DNA of 64,000 bases, taken from contig NZ_QMKQ01000006.1 of the NCBI RefSeq assembly GCF_003287975.1, positions 62,001 to 126,000 on the forward strand, written 5' to 3'. Below, in pieces: positions 29,477 through 38,264 of the stretch; position 1 is the stretch's first letter, and every line of letters begins with the position of its first letter. This DNA comes from Arthrobacter sp. AQ5-05. Its GTDB lineage: Bacteria > Actinomycetota > Actinomycetes > Actinomycetales > Micrococcaceae. The notes below the pieces were generated by a model that was not told the DNA's origin, ran no database searches, and worked only from the letters and a program-made list of their open reading frames with translations. The position numbers and the translations under genes were made by a program.

Positions 29477-30505
29477 ATGCGCATCGGGATCATGACCAGC
29501 GGCGGGGACTGCCCCGGGTTGAACGCCGTCATCCGCGGAGCCGTCCTGAACGGCATCAAGAGCTACGACCATGAATTCGTCGGCTTCCGCGACGGCTGGC
29601 GCGGGGTCAAGGACGGGGACTTCGTCGACCTCCCCCGCCATGCGGTCCGCGGCATCTCCAAGCAGGGCGGCACCATCCTGGGCACCTCGCGCACCAACGC
29701 GTTCGAGGGCGAAAACGGCGGGGCCGCGAACATCGCCGCCACCCTCGAGCGCCTCGGCGTGGACGCGCTGATCGCCATCGGCGGCGAGGGCACCCTGGCC
29801 GGGGCCAAGCGGCTGACCGACGCCGGGCTGAAGATCGTCGGGGTTCCCAAGACCATCGACAACGACCTGGACGCCACCGACTACACCTTCGGCTTCGACA
29901 CCGCCAACCAGATCGCCGTGGAGGCCATCGACCGGCTGCGCACCACCGGCGAGTCCCACCACCGCTGCATGATCGCCGAGGTCATGGGCCGGCACGTGGG
30001 CTGGCTGGCGTTGCACTCCGGCATGGCCACCGGCGCGCACGCGATCCTGATCCCCGAGCAGTCCACCACCATGGAGCAGATCTATGCCTGGGTTTCCGAG
30101 GCCCACGACCGCGGGCGCGCCCCGCTGGTCGTGGTGGCCGAGGGCTTCGTCCCCGAGGGCGCCGAGGGGGCCTTCTCCGAGCGCGGGCTTGACGCCTTCG
30201 GCCGCCCGCGCCTGGGCGGCATCGGCGAGCAGCTGGCCCCGTTCATCGAGGACGCCACCGGCATCGAGACCCGCGCCACGGTGCTCGGGCACATCCAGCG
30301 CGGCGGGGTGCCCAGTGCCTTCGACCGCGTGCTGGCCACCCGGCTGGGCATGGCCGCGGTGGATTCGGTGGCCGAGGCCGCCTGGGGCTCGATGGTCTCG
30401 CTGCGCGGCACCAAGATCAACCGGGTGCCGTTCCAGGCGGCGCTGAACAACCTCAAGCGCGTCCCGCAGGATCGCTACGACGAGGCGCGGATCCTCTTCG
30501 GCTGA
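29477..30505 (+). CDS. pfkA: 6-phosphofructokinase
   Basis: PfkA phosphorylates fructose 6-phosphate to the 1,6-bisphosphate in glycolysis. The 342 residues begin MRIGIMTSGGDCPGLNAVIR. The phosphate-donor site reads GGEGTL and the catalytic loop VPKTIDNDLDATDYTFGF with the base Asp. The residue equivalent to Gly104 is Gly, which favours ATP. The residue equivalent to 124 is Lys, as in pyrophosphate enzymes; this mixed pair is known from atypical actinobacterial ATP-dependent enzymes. A GTG two codons upstream is an alternative start. It is monocistronic. Confidence 0.93.
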   Translation: MRIGIMTSGGDCPGLNAVIRGAVLNGIKSYDHEFVGFRDGWRGVKDGDFVDLPRHAVRGISKQGGTILGTSRTNAFEGENGGAANIAATLERLGVDALIAIGGEGTLAGAKRLTDAGLKIVGVPKTIDNDLDATDYTFGFDTANQIAVEAIDRLRTTGESHHRCMIAEVMGRHVGWLALHSGMATGAHAILIPEQSTTMEQIYAWVSEAHDRGRAPLVVVAEGFVPEGAEGAFSERGLDAFGRPRLGGIGEQLAPFIEDATGIETRATVLGHIQRGGVPSAFDRVLATRLGMAAVDSVAEAAWGSMVSLRGTKINRVPFQAALNNLKRVPQDRYDEARILFG

Positions 30506-30597
30506 TGCGCCCGGCGGGCGGGCAGGGCGCAACGCCGCAGCGTTTTGCACGCCGCCGGCGGCGCCCGGGACCGGCGCACCTGCACTAGGCTCGAAAC

Positions 30598-31326
30598 GTG
30601 AATCTTGAATTCGGCACCCGTGCCATCATTGCGCTGTCCTGGGCCCGCGAGTTTTCCGTGCCCGACTCGGCTCTGCAACCCGACCGCGCGCCGGTGAGCC
30701 TGTTCGTGCCCTCGCTGGGCAGCGACCGCGTGGAGGTGCTGCACCTGGGCGACCACCAGGTGGTCCGCGCACCGGCGGACATCCTGCCGCTGCTGCGCGA
30801 TGCCAGGGACCAGCGCTTCGTCGATGACCGGTCGCTGCTGGGGCTGCTGCATGCCTCGGGGCTGGCCCCCTCGGTCCGCTCGCTGGGCGTGGACGCGCTG
30901 ACCTACCTGGACGCGCCGTTCGAGATCGTGGACTCGGAGCACATCACGGTCTCCGTCGATGCGGAGGACCTGGCGGATCTTCGCGGGCAGAGCCCGCGCG
31001 ACGACGCCTCCTCCACCGAGCTGGCCGGCTGGGACCAATGCTTCGTGCTGTTTTCCGACACCCGGGAGGACCCGGTGGCAGGTGCCGGCTACTGGGCGCC
31101 GGGCGGGTTGCTGGCCGACACCACGGTGCTCACGCTGCCGGGGCTGCGTGGCCACGGGCTGGGCAGGTACGCCGCGGCGCTGGCCGTGGACGACGCGTTG
31201 TCCGAGGGCCTGGTCCCGCAGGCGCGCATCAAGGAGGGGCAGGACGCCGCCAACGCGCTGGCCACCTCGCTGGGATTCGAGATGGTCGGCTCGCTGATGA
31301 CCCTGAAGCTGCACAACGGGCTCTAG
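30598..31326 (+). CDS. GNAT-family N-acetyltransferase
   Basis: 242 residues starting at GTG 30598. The first half (to about residue 120) is a poorly conserved domain; the second half is a GNAT fold. The acetyl-CoA-binding loop is LPGLRGHGLGRYAAALAVDD, with the R-x-x-G-x-G/A pattern as RGHGLG. The helix DAANALATSLGFEMVGSLMT marks the end of the fold. The substrate is not known. It stands between pfkA and a bidirectional terminator. Confidence 0.8.
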   Translation: MNLEFGTRAIIALSWAREFSVPDSALQPDRAPVSLFVPSLGSDRVEVLHLGDHQVVRAPADILPLLRDARDQRFVDDRSLLGLLHASGLAPSVRSLGVDALTYLDAPFEIVDSEHITVSVDAEDLADLRGQSPRDDASSTELAGWDQCFVLFSDTREDPVAGAGYWAPGGLLADTTVLTLPGLRGHGLGRYAAALAVDDALSEGLVPQARIKEGQDAANALATSLGFEMVGSLMTLKLHNGL

Positions 31327-31335
31327 GGCACGCAA

Positions 31336-31371
31336 ACGGGGCCGGGGGATCTCTCGATCCCCCGGCCCCGT
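31336..31371. terminator. Bidirectional terminator between GNAT gene and ygfZ
   Basis: Perfect 16-base-pair stem (ACGGGGCCGGGGGATC and its complement) with a TCTC loop. It lies between the 3' ends of two convergent genes, 10 and 35 bases from their stops. No T-run on either side. Confidence 0.7.
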
Positions 31372-31405
31372 GCGGCGCGTTCCCGCGGCTTTGTCCTGTT
31401 TCCCC

Positions 31406-32482
31406 TTAGTGCGGGGTGCGCAGGAACCCGGTGAAGCGCCCGGCGATCTGCCCGGCATCCGGGCTCACGATGGTTTCCTGCTTCGCGGCGTAGTGTTCCC
31501 CGCCGTCCACCACCTCGACGTCGATGTCCGGGTCGATGTTGCGCTTGATGAGGGCCAGGCCGATGGGGCCGGCCTCGAAGTGCGAGGCCACCGAGGTCAA
31601 CGTGCCCACGGTCTTCTCCCCGATGCGGACCTCCGAGCCCAGGGCCGGCAGCGTGTGCATCGAGCCGTCCAGCTGCAGGAACACCAGCCGGCGCGGGGGC
31701 CGGCCGATGTTGTGCACGCGGGCCACGGTCTCCTGGCCCTTGTAGCAGCCCTTGTCCAGGTGGACCGCGGTGCGCAGCAGGTCAAGTTCCTGCGGGATCG
31801 TCTTCTCGTCGGTGTCGAAGCCGAAGCGCGGGCGCCAGGCGGCGATGCGCAGCGCCTCCACCGCGAGCATCCCGGCCAGCGGCAGGTCCCCGACGGCGGT
31901 TTCCAGTTCCTCGGCCGGCACGATGTACTCGAACCACGGGCGCTCGGCACCGGGGTGCCCGGGCGCGGAGTAGGCGTAGCCGCCCTCGGTGACGCCGGGC
32001 CACGGATCGACCCACACCGGGTATTTTTCCAGCGCCGGCTGCACCGCGCACGCCCCCAGGATCGCGAACCGCCCGGAGACGTCGGTGATCTCCACGCGCA
32101 GCATGAAGCGCATGCGCGTCAGGAACGCGACCAGCGGTTCGGCCTGGCCCGGTTCCACCAGCAGCCAGAGCTTGTCGTCATCGGCCAGCACGCGGATGTC
32201 GAATTCGATGCGGCCCTGCACGGTGAGCAACAGCGTCTGGGTGCTCTGTCCCGGGAGCAGTCCGGTCACCGCCTGGCTGGAAAGCGTGTTGAGCCAGGAC
32301 AGCCGGTCCTCGCCGGCCAGGGTCACCACCTCGAAGTGGGACATGTCGGCCACCGCGGCGCCGTTGGACAGCGCGCGTTGTTCCTTGTTCAGTTCCCCGT
32401 AGTGGGCTGCCGTGCCCGCGTCGATCCCTGATCCGGCGACTGCGCCGGGTCGTGACAATAACGGCGAATTCGCCATGGTCAT
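31406..32482 (-). CDS. ygfZ: Folate-binding protein YgfZ (iron-sulfur cluster maintenance)
   Basis: A 358-residue member of the YgfZ/GcvT-like family. These use tetrahydrofolate in assembly or repair of some iron-sulfur enzymes. The signature KGCYxGQE is present as DKGCYKGQETVARVHN, and the GcvT-like N-terminus contains LSNGAAVADMSHFEVVTLAG. ATG 32482 overlaps the stop of the upstream nitrobindin-like gene (ATGA); an internal ATG two codons later is less well placed. The pair is conserved in actinobacteria. Confidence 0.92.
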   Translation of the reverse strand: MTMANSPLLSRPGAVAGSGIDAGTAAHYGELNKEQRALSNGAAVADMSHFEVVTLAGEDRLSWLNTLSSQAVTGLLPGQSTQTLLLTVQGRIEFDIRVLADDDKLWLLVEPGQAEPLVAFLTRMRFMLRVEITDVSGRFAILGACAVQPALEKYPVWVDPWPGVTEGGYAYSAPGHPGAERPWFEYIVPAEELETAVGDLPLAGMLAVEALRIAAWRPRFGFDTDEKTIPQELDLLRTAVHLDKGCYKGQETVARVHNIGRPPRRLVFLQLDGSMHTLPALGSEVRIGEKTVGTLTSVASHFEAGPIGLALIKRNIDPDIDVEVVDGGEHYAAKQETIVSPDAGQIAGRFTGFLRTPH

Positions 32483-33078
32483 CCCTGTTTCTTGAGGGCG
32501 GCCGACGCGTGGGCCTTCAGGTCGTTGCCGCCGGTGGATACATCCCAGCGCCAGAACAGGTCGCCGTTGACCAGCCCGTAGATCCGGGTGGCCGAGGCGT
32601 AGTCCTTGGCGTTGGTGCCGCGCATCACCAGATCCGTGGCCAGGTGGATCTGCGGGCCCTTGATGACCCCGTAGTAAAGTTCGGAGATCGCCCCGGGGTG
32701 CGCGATGTTGACCTGGATCTTGAACCCGCCCTCGTCGCTGCGCAGGTCCTCGACGTCCTGGGCCGAGCGAAGTGCCGGCACCACGTCGCCGGGCACCATG
32801 CCCGGGCCGAGGTCGGCTTCGACCATGGGGCGTTCCAGCGACCAGAAACCGGTCTCGACCGTGAGCGGGCGCAACGTGTTGCCCTGCTCGTCGGTGATCC
32901 AGGTTTCGGACCGGTATTCCAGGAACGGCAGGCCGTTCTGGGTGAAGCTCACGCGCTGGAGGAAGTGTTCGTCGTCGGCCTCCCCCTCGCCGAGGCGGCC
33001 GGTTCCTTCCCAGGAGCCGATCAGCCACGACAGCGGCACCAGCTCGGGGGTCAGGTCGGTGGGAATCTCAATGGCCAT
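32479..33078 (-). CDS. FABP-like / nitrobindin-family heme-binding protein
   Basis: 199 residues with the beta-barrel family signature GxWxGxG seen as IGSWEGTGRLGEG, then LPFLEYRSETWI and TVETGFWSLERP. In characterised nitrobindins this fold binds ferric heme and reacts with nitric oxide or peroxynitrite. The heme-ligand His cannot be assigned with certainty here. It is translationally coupled to ygfZ and follows the 38-residue membrane peptide gene. Confidence 0.88.
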   Translation of the reverse strand: MAIEIPTDLTPELVPLSWLIGSWEGTGRLGEGEADDEHFLQRVSFTQNGLPFLEYRSETWITDEQGNTLRPLTVETGFWSLERPMVEADLGPGMVPGDVVPALRSAQDVEDLRSDEGGFKIQVNIAHPGAISELYYGVIKGPQIHLATDLVMRGTNAKDYASATRIYGLVNGDLFWRWDVSTGGNDLKAHASAALKKQG

Positions 33079-33108
33079 CGTGTGTGCTTCTTTGCCGCTG
33101 GGGGTGGC

Positions 33109-33225
33109 TTACTTCTGGCCCTTGAAGAGGCGCGCGACCACGAGCCCGGCGAAGCCGGCCATGCCCAGGCCCGCGAGGGTCAGCAGGGAGAGGAAGAAAA
33201 TTTCAAGTCCAAGGTATTCGTTCAT
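33109..33225 (-). CDS. 38-residue single-helix membrane peptide
   Basis: Reading from ATG 33225 gives MNEYLGLEIFFLSLLTLAGL, continuing through GMAGFAGLVVARLFKGQK to a TAA at 33109. That is one long hydrophobic helix with a short acidic N-terminus and a basic C-terminus. It lies 30 bases upstream of the nitrobindin-like gene, on the same strand. The composition and clean boundaries suggest a real small membrane protein; its function is unknown. Confidence 0.6.
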   Translation of the reverse strand: MNEYLGLEIFFLSLLTLAGLGMAGFAGLVVARLFKGQK

Positions 33226-33306
33226 GCCACCATCCTAACCGCTTCGGGCCGGCGGTTGCCTCTTTCATGACGCCAGCCACGCATTGGGGGCCACACGCCG
33301 CAGCCG

Positions 33307-34056
33307 CTAGAGCAGCAGCAACAACACGTACCAGGTGACGGATCCGCATACCAGCAGCGGGGCCAGCGCCGCGGCCGCCATCTGGCCGGTTCCCTTCGGT
33401 CCGCCCAGCGAGACCAGCATGGCCCGCGAGCCGACGACCACCAGCCCGCACGCGGCTCCCAGCACCAGCGCCGGGGCCAGCTGGACCTGCGGGTGGAGCA
33501 TGCTCGCGGCCCCGCCGGCCAGCACTGCCAGCACGAATCCCAGCGGGAAGACGATGCGGTCCGGCAGCCGAAGCACCCCGGGCACCGCGGCGGCCAGGAT
33601 GCTGATCCCGGCCATCAGTGCCACCGAGCGCCAAGCCGGTTCGGTGCCCAGCACCGCCCAGCCGGATCCGAAGGCGGCGATCAGCAGTCCGACGATGCCC
33701 ACGGCGGCCGATTCCAGGCGCTTGGTGGCATCGGTGCCGCGCACCAGCTGGGTGAGGAACACCAGGATGACGCCGGCCGCCAGGGCCGGTGCCACCCAGC
33801 CCAGCGAGGGCCGCGGAGGGGCCCACAGGCCCAGCACCGTCGACCCGGCGCCCACCAGGAAGATCACCACGGACACCGGGAGCGGGGCCGAGAGCTTCAT
33901 GAGCCGCGGCCAGCCGAGCGCGAAGGCGGCAATCAGCACCAGGGTCATAGCGGCCAGCGGCCAGTTGGTCGCGCCTTCCAGCTGGCCGGGCAGGTAGCTG
34001 GCCACGACAAGCAGTGCCAGGGCAATGGTTCCGGTGGCCAAAACTTTGAGTCTCAC
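33307..34056 (-). CDS. Putative polytopic membrane protein
   Basis: 249 residues with about eight hydrophobic segments, starting [20 protein letters not shown] and ending in a very hydrophobic C-terminus ([14 protein letters not shown]). No motif that I can link to a transporter or enzyme family was seen. It lies divergent to glnR and is separated from the small peptide gene by about 80 bases. Confidence is for coding, not function. Confidence 0.75.
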   Translation of the reverse strand: MRLKVLATGTIALALLVVASYLPGQLEGATNWPLAAMTLVLIAAFALGWPRLMKLSAPLPVSVVIFLVGAGSTVLGLWAPPRPSLGWVAPALAAGVILVFLTQLVRGTDATKRLESAAVGIVGLLIAAFGSGWAVLGTEPAWRSVALMAGISILAAAVPGVLRLPDRIVFPLGFVLAVLAGGAASMLHPQVQLAPALVLGAACGLVVVGSRAMLVSLGGPKGTGQMAAAALAPLLVCGSVTWYVLLLLL

Positions 34057-34130
34057 AGGTTACATCCTGCCTTAACCACCGCCTTCGGCCCCCATTCGGG
34101 AGCGGGTGCGGTGCGCGTGTTGCGCGCACC

Positions 34131-34163
34131 GAAACATGTTCGAAACCCGTCGCAATCTATACT
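34131..34163 (+). promoter_or_regulatory. Possible GlnR box and -10 box upstream of glnR
   Basis: GAAAC (34131-34135) and GAAAC (34142-34146) are six bases apart, the geometry of GlnR half-sites (gTnAc-n6-GaAAc). The second half-site matches fully and the first at four of five key positions. A -10-like TATACT follows at 34158-34163. The pair would cover the -35 region, which suggests autoregulation. Confidence 0.45.
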
Positions 34164-34257
34164 TCATCTTGTAAGCACCGTTTGTCCCCTTTCGGTGCGC
34201 CGCGCAGGCGGCGCCGCACGGGGACCCGGCAACCCAAGCACAAAGGGGGAGGTCCCG

Positions 34258-34956
34258 ATGGCGATCATCGCGCTGCTGACCAACACCCCCGGCACCTCCG
34301 CCCAGATCGTACCGTCGCTGGAGCTGCTCTCCCACCAGGTCCGGGTGCTGCCGGCCTCCGGCTCCGCGCTGCTGGCCGCCGACGGCGCCGAGGTCGTGCT
34401 GGTGGACGGGCGCAAGGACCTGGCCGCCTCCCGCACGCTGTGCCAGCTGCTGCGCACCACCGGCGTCTCGGCCCCGCTGCTGCTGGTGCTCACCGAGGGC
34501 GGGATGGCGGCGATCTCCGCGTCCTGGCAGGTCGACGACGTGCTGCTTGACACCGCCGGGCCCGCCGAGGTCGAGGCGCGGCTGCGCCTGGCCATCGCCC
34601 GCTCGGCACCCGCCGCGGGAACCACCGGCGCGCCCATCCGCGCCGCCGGGGTCATCATCGACGAGGCCAGCTACACCGCCAAGGTCCACGGCACCCCGCT
34701 GAACCTCACCTACAAGGAATTCGAGCTGCTCAAGTACCTGGCGGCGCACCCGGGGCGGGTCTTCACCCGCGAGCAACTGCTGCACGAGGTCTGGGGCTAC
34801 GACTACTACGGGGGGACCCGGACGGTGGACGTGCACGTGCGCCGGCTGCGCGCCAAGCTGGGCACCGACCACGAGCAGCTCATCGGCACGGTGCGCAACG
34901 TCGGCTACCGCTTTGCCTCGGCACGCCACGAAAACACCGAGGTCATCGACGCGTAG
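34258..34956 (+). CDS. glnR: GlnR-type nitrogen regulator (atypical OmpR family)
   Basis: GlnR is the global nitrogen regulator of actinobacteria, controlling glutamine synthetase, ammonium uptake and nitrate use. The 232 residues match Streptomyces GlnR closely in [20 protein letters not shown] and in the winged helix. The latter contains [20 protein letters not shown], then [18 protein letters not shown]. The receiver domain keeps Asp50 in VLVDGRKDL but lacks the N-terminal acidic pair (LLTNTPG in its place), as in other GlnR proteins, which act without a classical phosphorylation site. ATG 34258 follows AAGGGGGAGG. It is followed by mshD, as in Mycobacterium. Confidence 0.93.
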   Translation: MAIIALLTNTPGTSAQIVPSLELLSHQVRVLPASGSALLAADGAEVVLVDGRKDLAASRTLCQLLRTTGVSAPLLLVLTEGGMAAISASWQVDDVLLDTAGPAEVEARLRLAIARSAPAAGTTGAPIRAAGVIIDEASYTAKVHGTPLNLTYKEFELLKYLAAHPGRVFTREQLLHEVWGYDYYGGTRTVDVHVRRLRAKLGTDHEQLIGTVRNVGYRFASARHENTEVIDA

Positions 34957-34981
34957 GCGCCGCTGCGGCTATCTTAGGGAT

Positions 34982-35959
34982 ATGAACGCCGCACCGAATC
35001 CCGAAGTCAGCATCCACGTCGTCACCGGCACCCCGAACCCCGAGGTGCTCTCCGAGCTGCATGCACTGGTGGCTGCGGGCGAGGAAGCAGACGGCAACCC
35101 TCCGCTGAGCGAACAGACGCTTCTCGACCTGCGCACGCCGTCGGCCTCCGGGCTGCTGGTGGGTGCCTACGCCTACCTGGGCCAGGACGACGACACCGTG
35201 TCCACCGACCTGGTCGGCGCCGCTGTCGCGGTGCACGGGACCGGCGGGGAACCGGGCACGCTGGAAATGGTCGTGCACCCCTCCTTCCGCGATTCGGGGA
35301 TCGCCGGGTCGCTGGTCGCCGCCCTGGGAAAAAACACCAAGCTGGGCACGCTGCGCGCCTGGGCGCACGGGAACCACGAGGCCGCCGCCAAGCTGGCCGA
35401 ACGCTTCGGCTACACCCCGGTGCGCGAGCTGTGGCGCATGCGCATGGTCGCCGGCACCCGGGTCCCCGCCGCCATCGTCCCGGCCGGCATCACCATCCGC
35501 GCCTTCAACCCGGACACCGACCCCGCAGGCTGGGTCGCGGCCAACGCGGCGGCCTTCGCCCACCACCCCGAACAGGGGGCGCTGACGCTCGAGGACCTGG
35601 CCTCGCGCATGGCCGAGGACTGGTTCGACCCCGCCGGGTTCCTGCTGGCCGTGGACGAAGCCGGGAAGATCCTGGGCTTCCACTGGACCAAGGTGCACCC
35701 GGCGCTGTCCTCGCCCACCACCGGCGAGCACCAGGCCATCGGGGAGATCTACGTGGTCGGGGTGGTCCCCGAGGCGCAGGGCACCGGCCTGGGCAAGGTG
35801 CTCACGCTGGCGGGCATCGAGTACCTGGACTCCCTGGGCCTGGATGCGCTGATGCTCTACGTGGATGCGGACAACGCCCCGGCGGTTTCGCTCTACCGGA
35901 AACTGGGCTTCACCAAGTGGGATGTCGACGTCATGTACGCCCCGGCTTCGGTAAGCTAG
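34982..35959 (+). CDS. mshD: Mycothiol synthase
   Basis: MshD acetylates Cys-GlcN-Ins with acetyl-CoA, the last step of mycothiol synthesis; mycothiol is the actinobacterial counterpart of glutathione. The 325 residues contain two tandem GNAT domains. The N-terminal one includes TLEMVVHPSFRDSGIAGSLV, and the active C-terminal one GEIYVVGVVPEAQGTGLGKV. It ends LYVDADNAPAVSLYRKLGFT. The start at ATG 34982 lies 25 bases after glnR, so they are probably cotranscribed. Confidence 0.94.
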   Translation: MNAAPNPEVSIHVVTGTPNPEVLSELHALVAAGEEADGNPPLSEQTLLDLRTPSASGLLVGAYAYLGQDDDTVSTDLVGAAVAVHGTGGEPGTLEMVVHPSFRDSGIAGSLVAALGKNTKLGTLRAWAHGNHEAAAKLAERFGYTPVRELWRMRMVAGTRVPAAIVPAGITIRAFNPDTDPAGWVAANAAAFAHHPEQGALTLEDLASRMAEDWFDPAGFLLAVDEAGKILGFHWTKVHPALSSPTTGEHQAIGEIYVVGVVPEAQGTGLGKVLTLAGIEYLDSLGLDALMLYVDADNAPAVSLYRKLGFTKWDVDVMYAPASVS

Positions 35960-36046
35960 AGAGCGACGCAAGGCCGCGTGCCCGTTCCACGGCCCGCCGT
36001 GAAAAGCACGCACCACCACCACCATTTCACGCTAGGGGCAACGCTC

Positions 36047-38260
36047 ATGGATTCGCACCCACCCACCTCCTCCCTGGGCATCACCGACGTCCCGGCGGCC
36101 CGCGCCACCCAGGACCGGATCGAGCTGCCCGACTTCGCGCCCTCGCCGATCCCGGACGGCGACTTCGCCGACGACAGGTTCCTGGACCGCGAGCTGAGCT
36201 GGCTGCACTTCAACGCCCGGGTGCTGGAGCTGGCCGAGGATGCGGAAATGCACCTGCTGGAGCGGGTCAACTTCCTGTCGATCTTCGCCTCGAACCTGGA
36301 CGAATTCTTCATGGTCCGGGTCGCGGGCCTCAAGCGCCGCATCGCCACCGGCCTGGCGGTGCCCTCGGCGGCCGGGATGAGCCCCATCGACCAGCTGGAA
36401 ATGCTGCTGGGCGACGCGCACGCACTGCAGCTGCGCCACGCGCAGGTCTTCGCCGACCAGGTCCGCCCCGCCCTGGAAAAAGAGCAGATCCTGCTGGTGT
36501 GCTGGGAGGAGCTCGATGAGCGCGCCCGCGAGGAGCTGCACCGCTGGTTCATCGACCAGGTCTTCCCGATCCTCACCCCGCTGGCCGTGGACCCCGCCCA
36601 CCCCTTCCCCTACATCTCCGGGCTCTCGCTGAACCTGGCCGTGGTGGTCCGCAACCCGGTGACCGGCAAGGAGCTCTTCGCCCGGCTGAAGGTCCCGGAC
36701 ACCATGGCGCGGCTGATCTCGGTCGACGGGCCGCGCGCCGGGAACTCGGCGGGCCGGGTGGCGCGCTTCATCACGCTCGAGGACGTGATCGCGGTGCACC
36801 TGGAGCACCTGTTCCCGGGCATGGACATCGTCGAGCACCACTTCTTCCGCGTCACCCGCAACGAGGACCTCGAGGTCGAGGAGGACGATGCGGAGAACCT
36901 GCTCCAGGCCCTGGAGAAGGAGCTGCTGCGCCGCCGCTTCGGCCCGCCGGTGCGCCTTGAGGTCGTCGACGACATCAACCCCAACATCCGTGCGCTGCTG
37001 GTGCGCGAGCTGGGCATCGAGGACGACGAGGTCTTCGCGCTTCCGGCCCCGCTGGATCTGCGCGGCCTGGGCGTGATCGCCAACATCGACCGCTCCGATT
37101 TGCACTTCCCCAAGCACCTGGCGCACACCTCGCGCTTCCTCAACGAGTCCGAGACCTCCAAGGCCGCCAACGTGTTTGCGGCGATGCGAAGGCGCGACAT
37201 CCTGCTGCACCACCCCTACGACTCCTTCTCCACCTCCGTCCAGGCGTTCCTGGAGCAGGCGGCCAACGACCCCAAGGTCATGGCCATCAAGCAGACCCTG
37301 TACCGCACGTCCGGCGATTCGCCGATCGTTGACGCATTGATCGACGCAGCCGAGTCCGGCAAGCAGGTGTTGGCGCTGGTGGAGATCAAGGCGCGCTTCG
37401 ACGAGCAGGCCAACATCTCCTGGGCCCGGAAGCTGGAGCAGGCCGGGGTGCACGTGGTCTACGGGATCGTGGGCCTGAAAACCCACTCCAAGCTCTCCCT
37501 GGTGATCCGCCGCGAGGGCGAGCGGCTGCGCCGCTACTGCCACATCGGCACCGGCAACTACCACCCGCGCACGGCCCGCTACTACGAGGACCTGGGCCTG
37601 CTGACTTCCGACGACGCGGTCGGCGAGGACCTCTCCAGGTTGTTCAACCAGCTCTCGGGCTACGCGCCGCGCTCCACCTTCAAGCGCCTGCTGGTGGCCC
37701 CGCGCTCGCTGCGTTCGGGGCTGATCGACAGGATCGAGGCGGAGATCGCCAACCGCAAGGCGGGCCTGGCGGCCCGGGTGGTCATCAAGGTCAACTCGAT
37801 GGTCGACGAGGCAGTCATCGACGCGCTCTACCGCGCCTCGCAGGCAGGGGTGCAGGTGGACGTGATCGTGCGCGGGATCTGCGCACTGCGCCCGGGCGTG
37901 CCGGGGCTGAGCGAGAACATCCGGGTGCGTTCGGTGCTGGGCCGCTTCCTGGAGCACTCGCGGGTGTTCATGTTCGCCAACGCCGGGGAACCGGTGGTGT
38001 ACATCGGCTCGGCCGACATGATGCACCGGAACCTGGACCGCCGTGTCGAGGCCCTGGTGTCGCTGAGCAGCCGCGAGGACACCGCCGAGCTGGTCGCGTT
38101 GCTGGACCGCTACATGGATCCGGGCACCGCCAGCTGGCACCTGGATGCCGAGGGGCAGTGGACCCGGCACCACAAGGACCAAGACGGCGCGCCGCTGGAA
38201 GACATCCAGTCGTGGCTGATCGAGTCGCGCACCCGCCAGCGGACCGTGGTCAGGCGCTAG
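36047..38260 (+). CDS. ppk: Polyphosphate kinase 1
   Basis: Ppk1 reversibly polymerises the gamma-phosphate of ATP into polyphosphate. The 737-residue protein shows the N-terminal domain [20 protein letters not shown] and [19 protein letters not shown]. The catalytic domains include [19 protein letters not shown], the phosphorylated His in GLKTHSKL, and [19 protein letters not shown]. Translation is placed at ATG 36047 after AGGGGCAACGCTC. The five histidine codons just upstream are outside the gene. It is 87 bases after mshD and 4 bases before the mutT1-like gene. Confidence 0.95.
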   Translation: MDSHPPTSSLGITDVPAARATQDRIELPDFAPSPIPDGDFADDRFLDRELSWLHFNARVLELAEDAEMHLLERVNFLSIFASNLDEFFMVRVAGLKRRIATGLAVPSAAGMSPIDQLEMLLGDAHALQLRHAQVFADQVRPALEKEQILLVCWEELDERAREELHRWFIDQVFPILTPLAVDPAHPFPYISGLSLNLAVVVRNPVTGKELFARLKVPDTMARLISVDGPRAGNSAGRVARFITLEDVIAVHLEHLFPGMDIVEHHFFRVTRNEDLEVEEDDAENLLQALEKELLRRRFGPPVRLEVVDDINPNIRALLVRELGIEDDEVFALPAPLDLRGLGVIANIDRSDLHFPKHLAHTSRFLNESETSKAANVFAAMRRRDILLHHPYDSFSTSVQAFLEQAANDPKVMAIKQTLYRTSGDSPIVDALIDAAESGKQVLALVEIKARFDEQANISWARKLEQAGVHVVYGIVGLKTHSKLSLVIRREGERLRRYCHIGTGNYHPRTARYYEDLGLLTSDDAVGEDLSRLFNQLSGYAPRSTFKRLLVAPRSLRSGLIDRIEAEIANRKAGLAARVVIKVNSMVDEAVIDALYRASQAGVQVDVIVRGICALRPGVPGLSENIRVRSVLGRFLEHSRVFMFANAGEPVVYIGSADMMHRNLDRRVEALVSLSSREDTAELVALLDRYMDPGTASWHLDAEGQWTRHHKDQDGAPLEDIQSWLIESRTRQRTVVRR

Positions 38261-38264
38261 GGGC

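Noticed and set aside
31370-32431. 353-codon plus-strand frame opposite ygfZ
   Set aside because: Antisense to a gene with the clear KGCYxGQE signature; no domain of its own.
36009-36026. Five consecutive histidine codons before ppk, resembling a His tag
   Set aside because: The ppk start is ATG 36047 with its own ribosome binding site; the histidine codons lie in the untranslated spacer between mshD and ppk.
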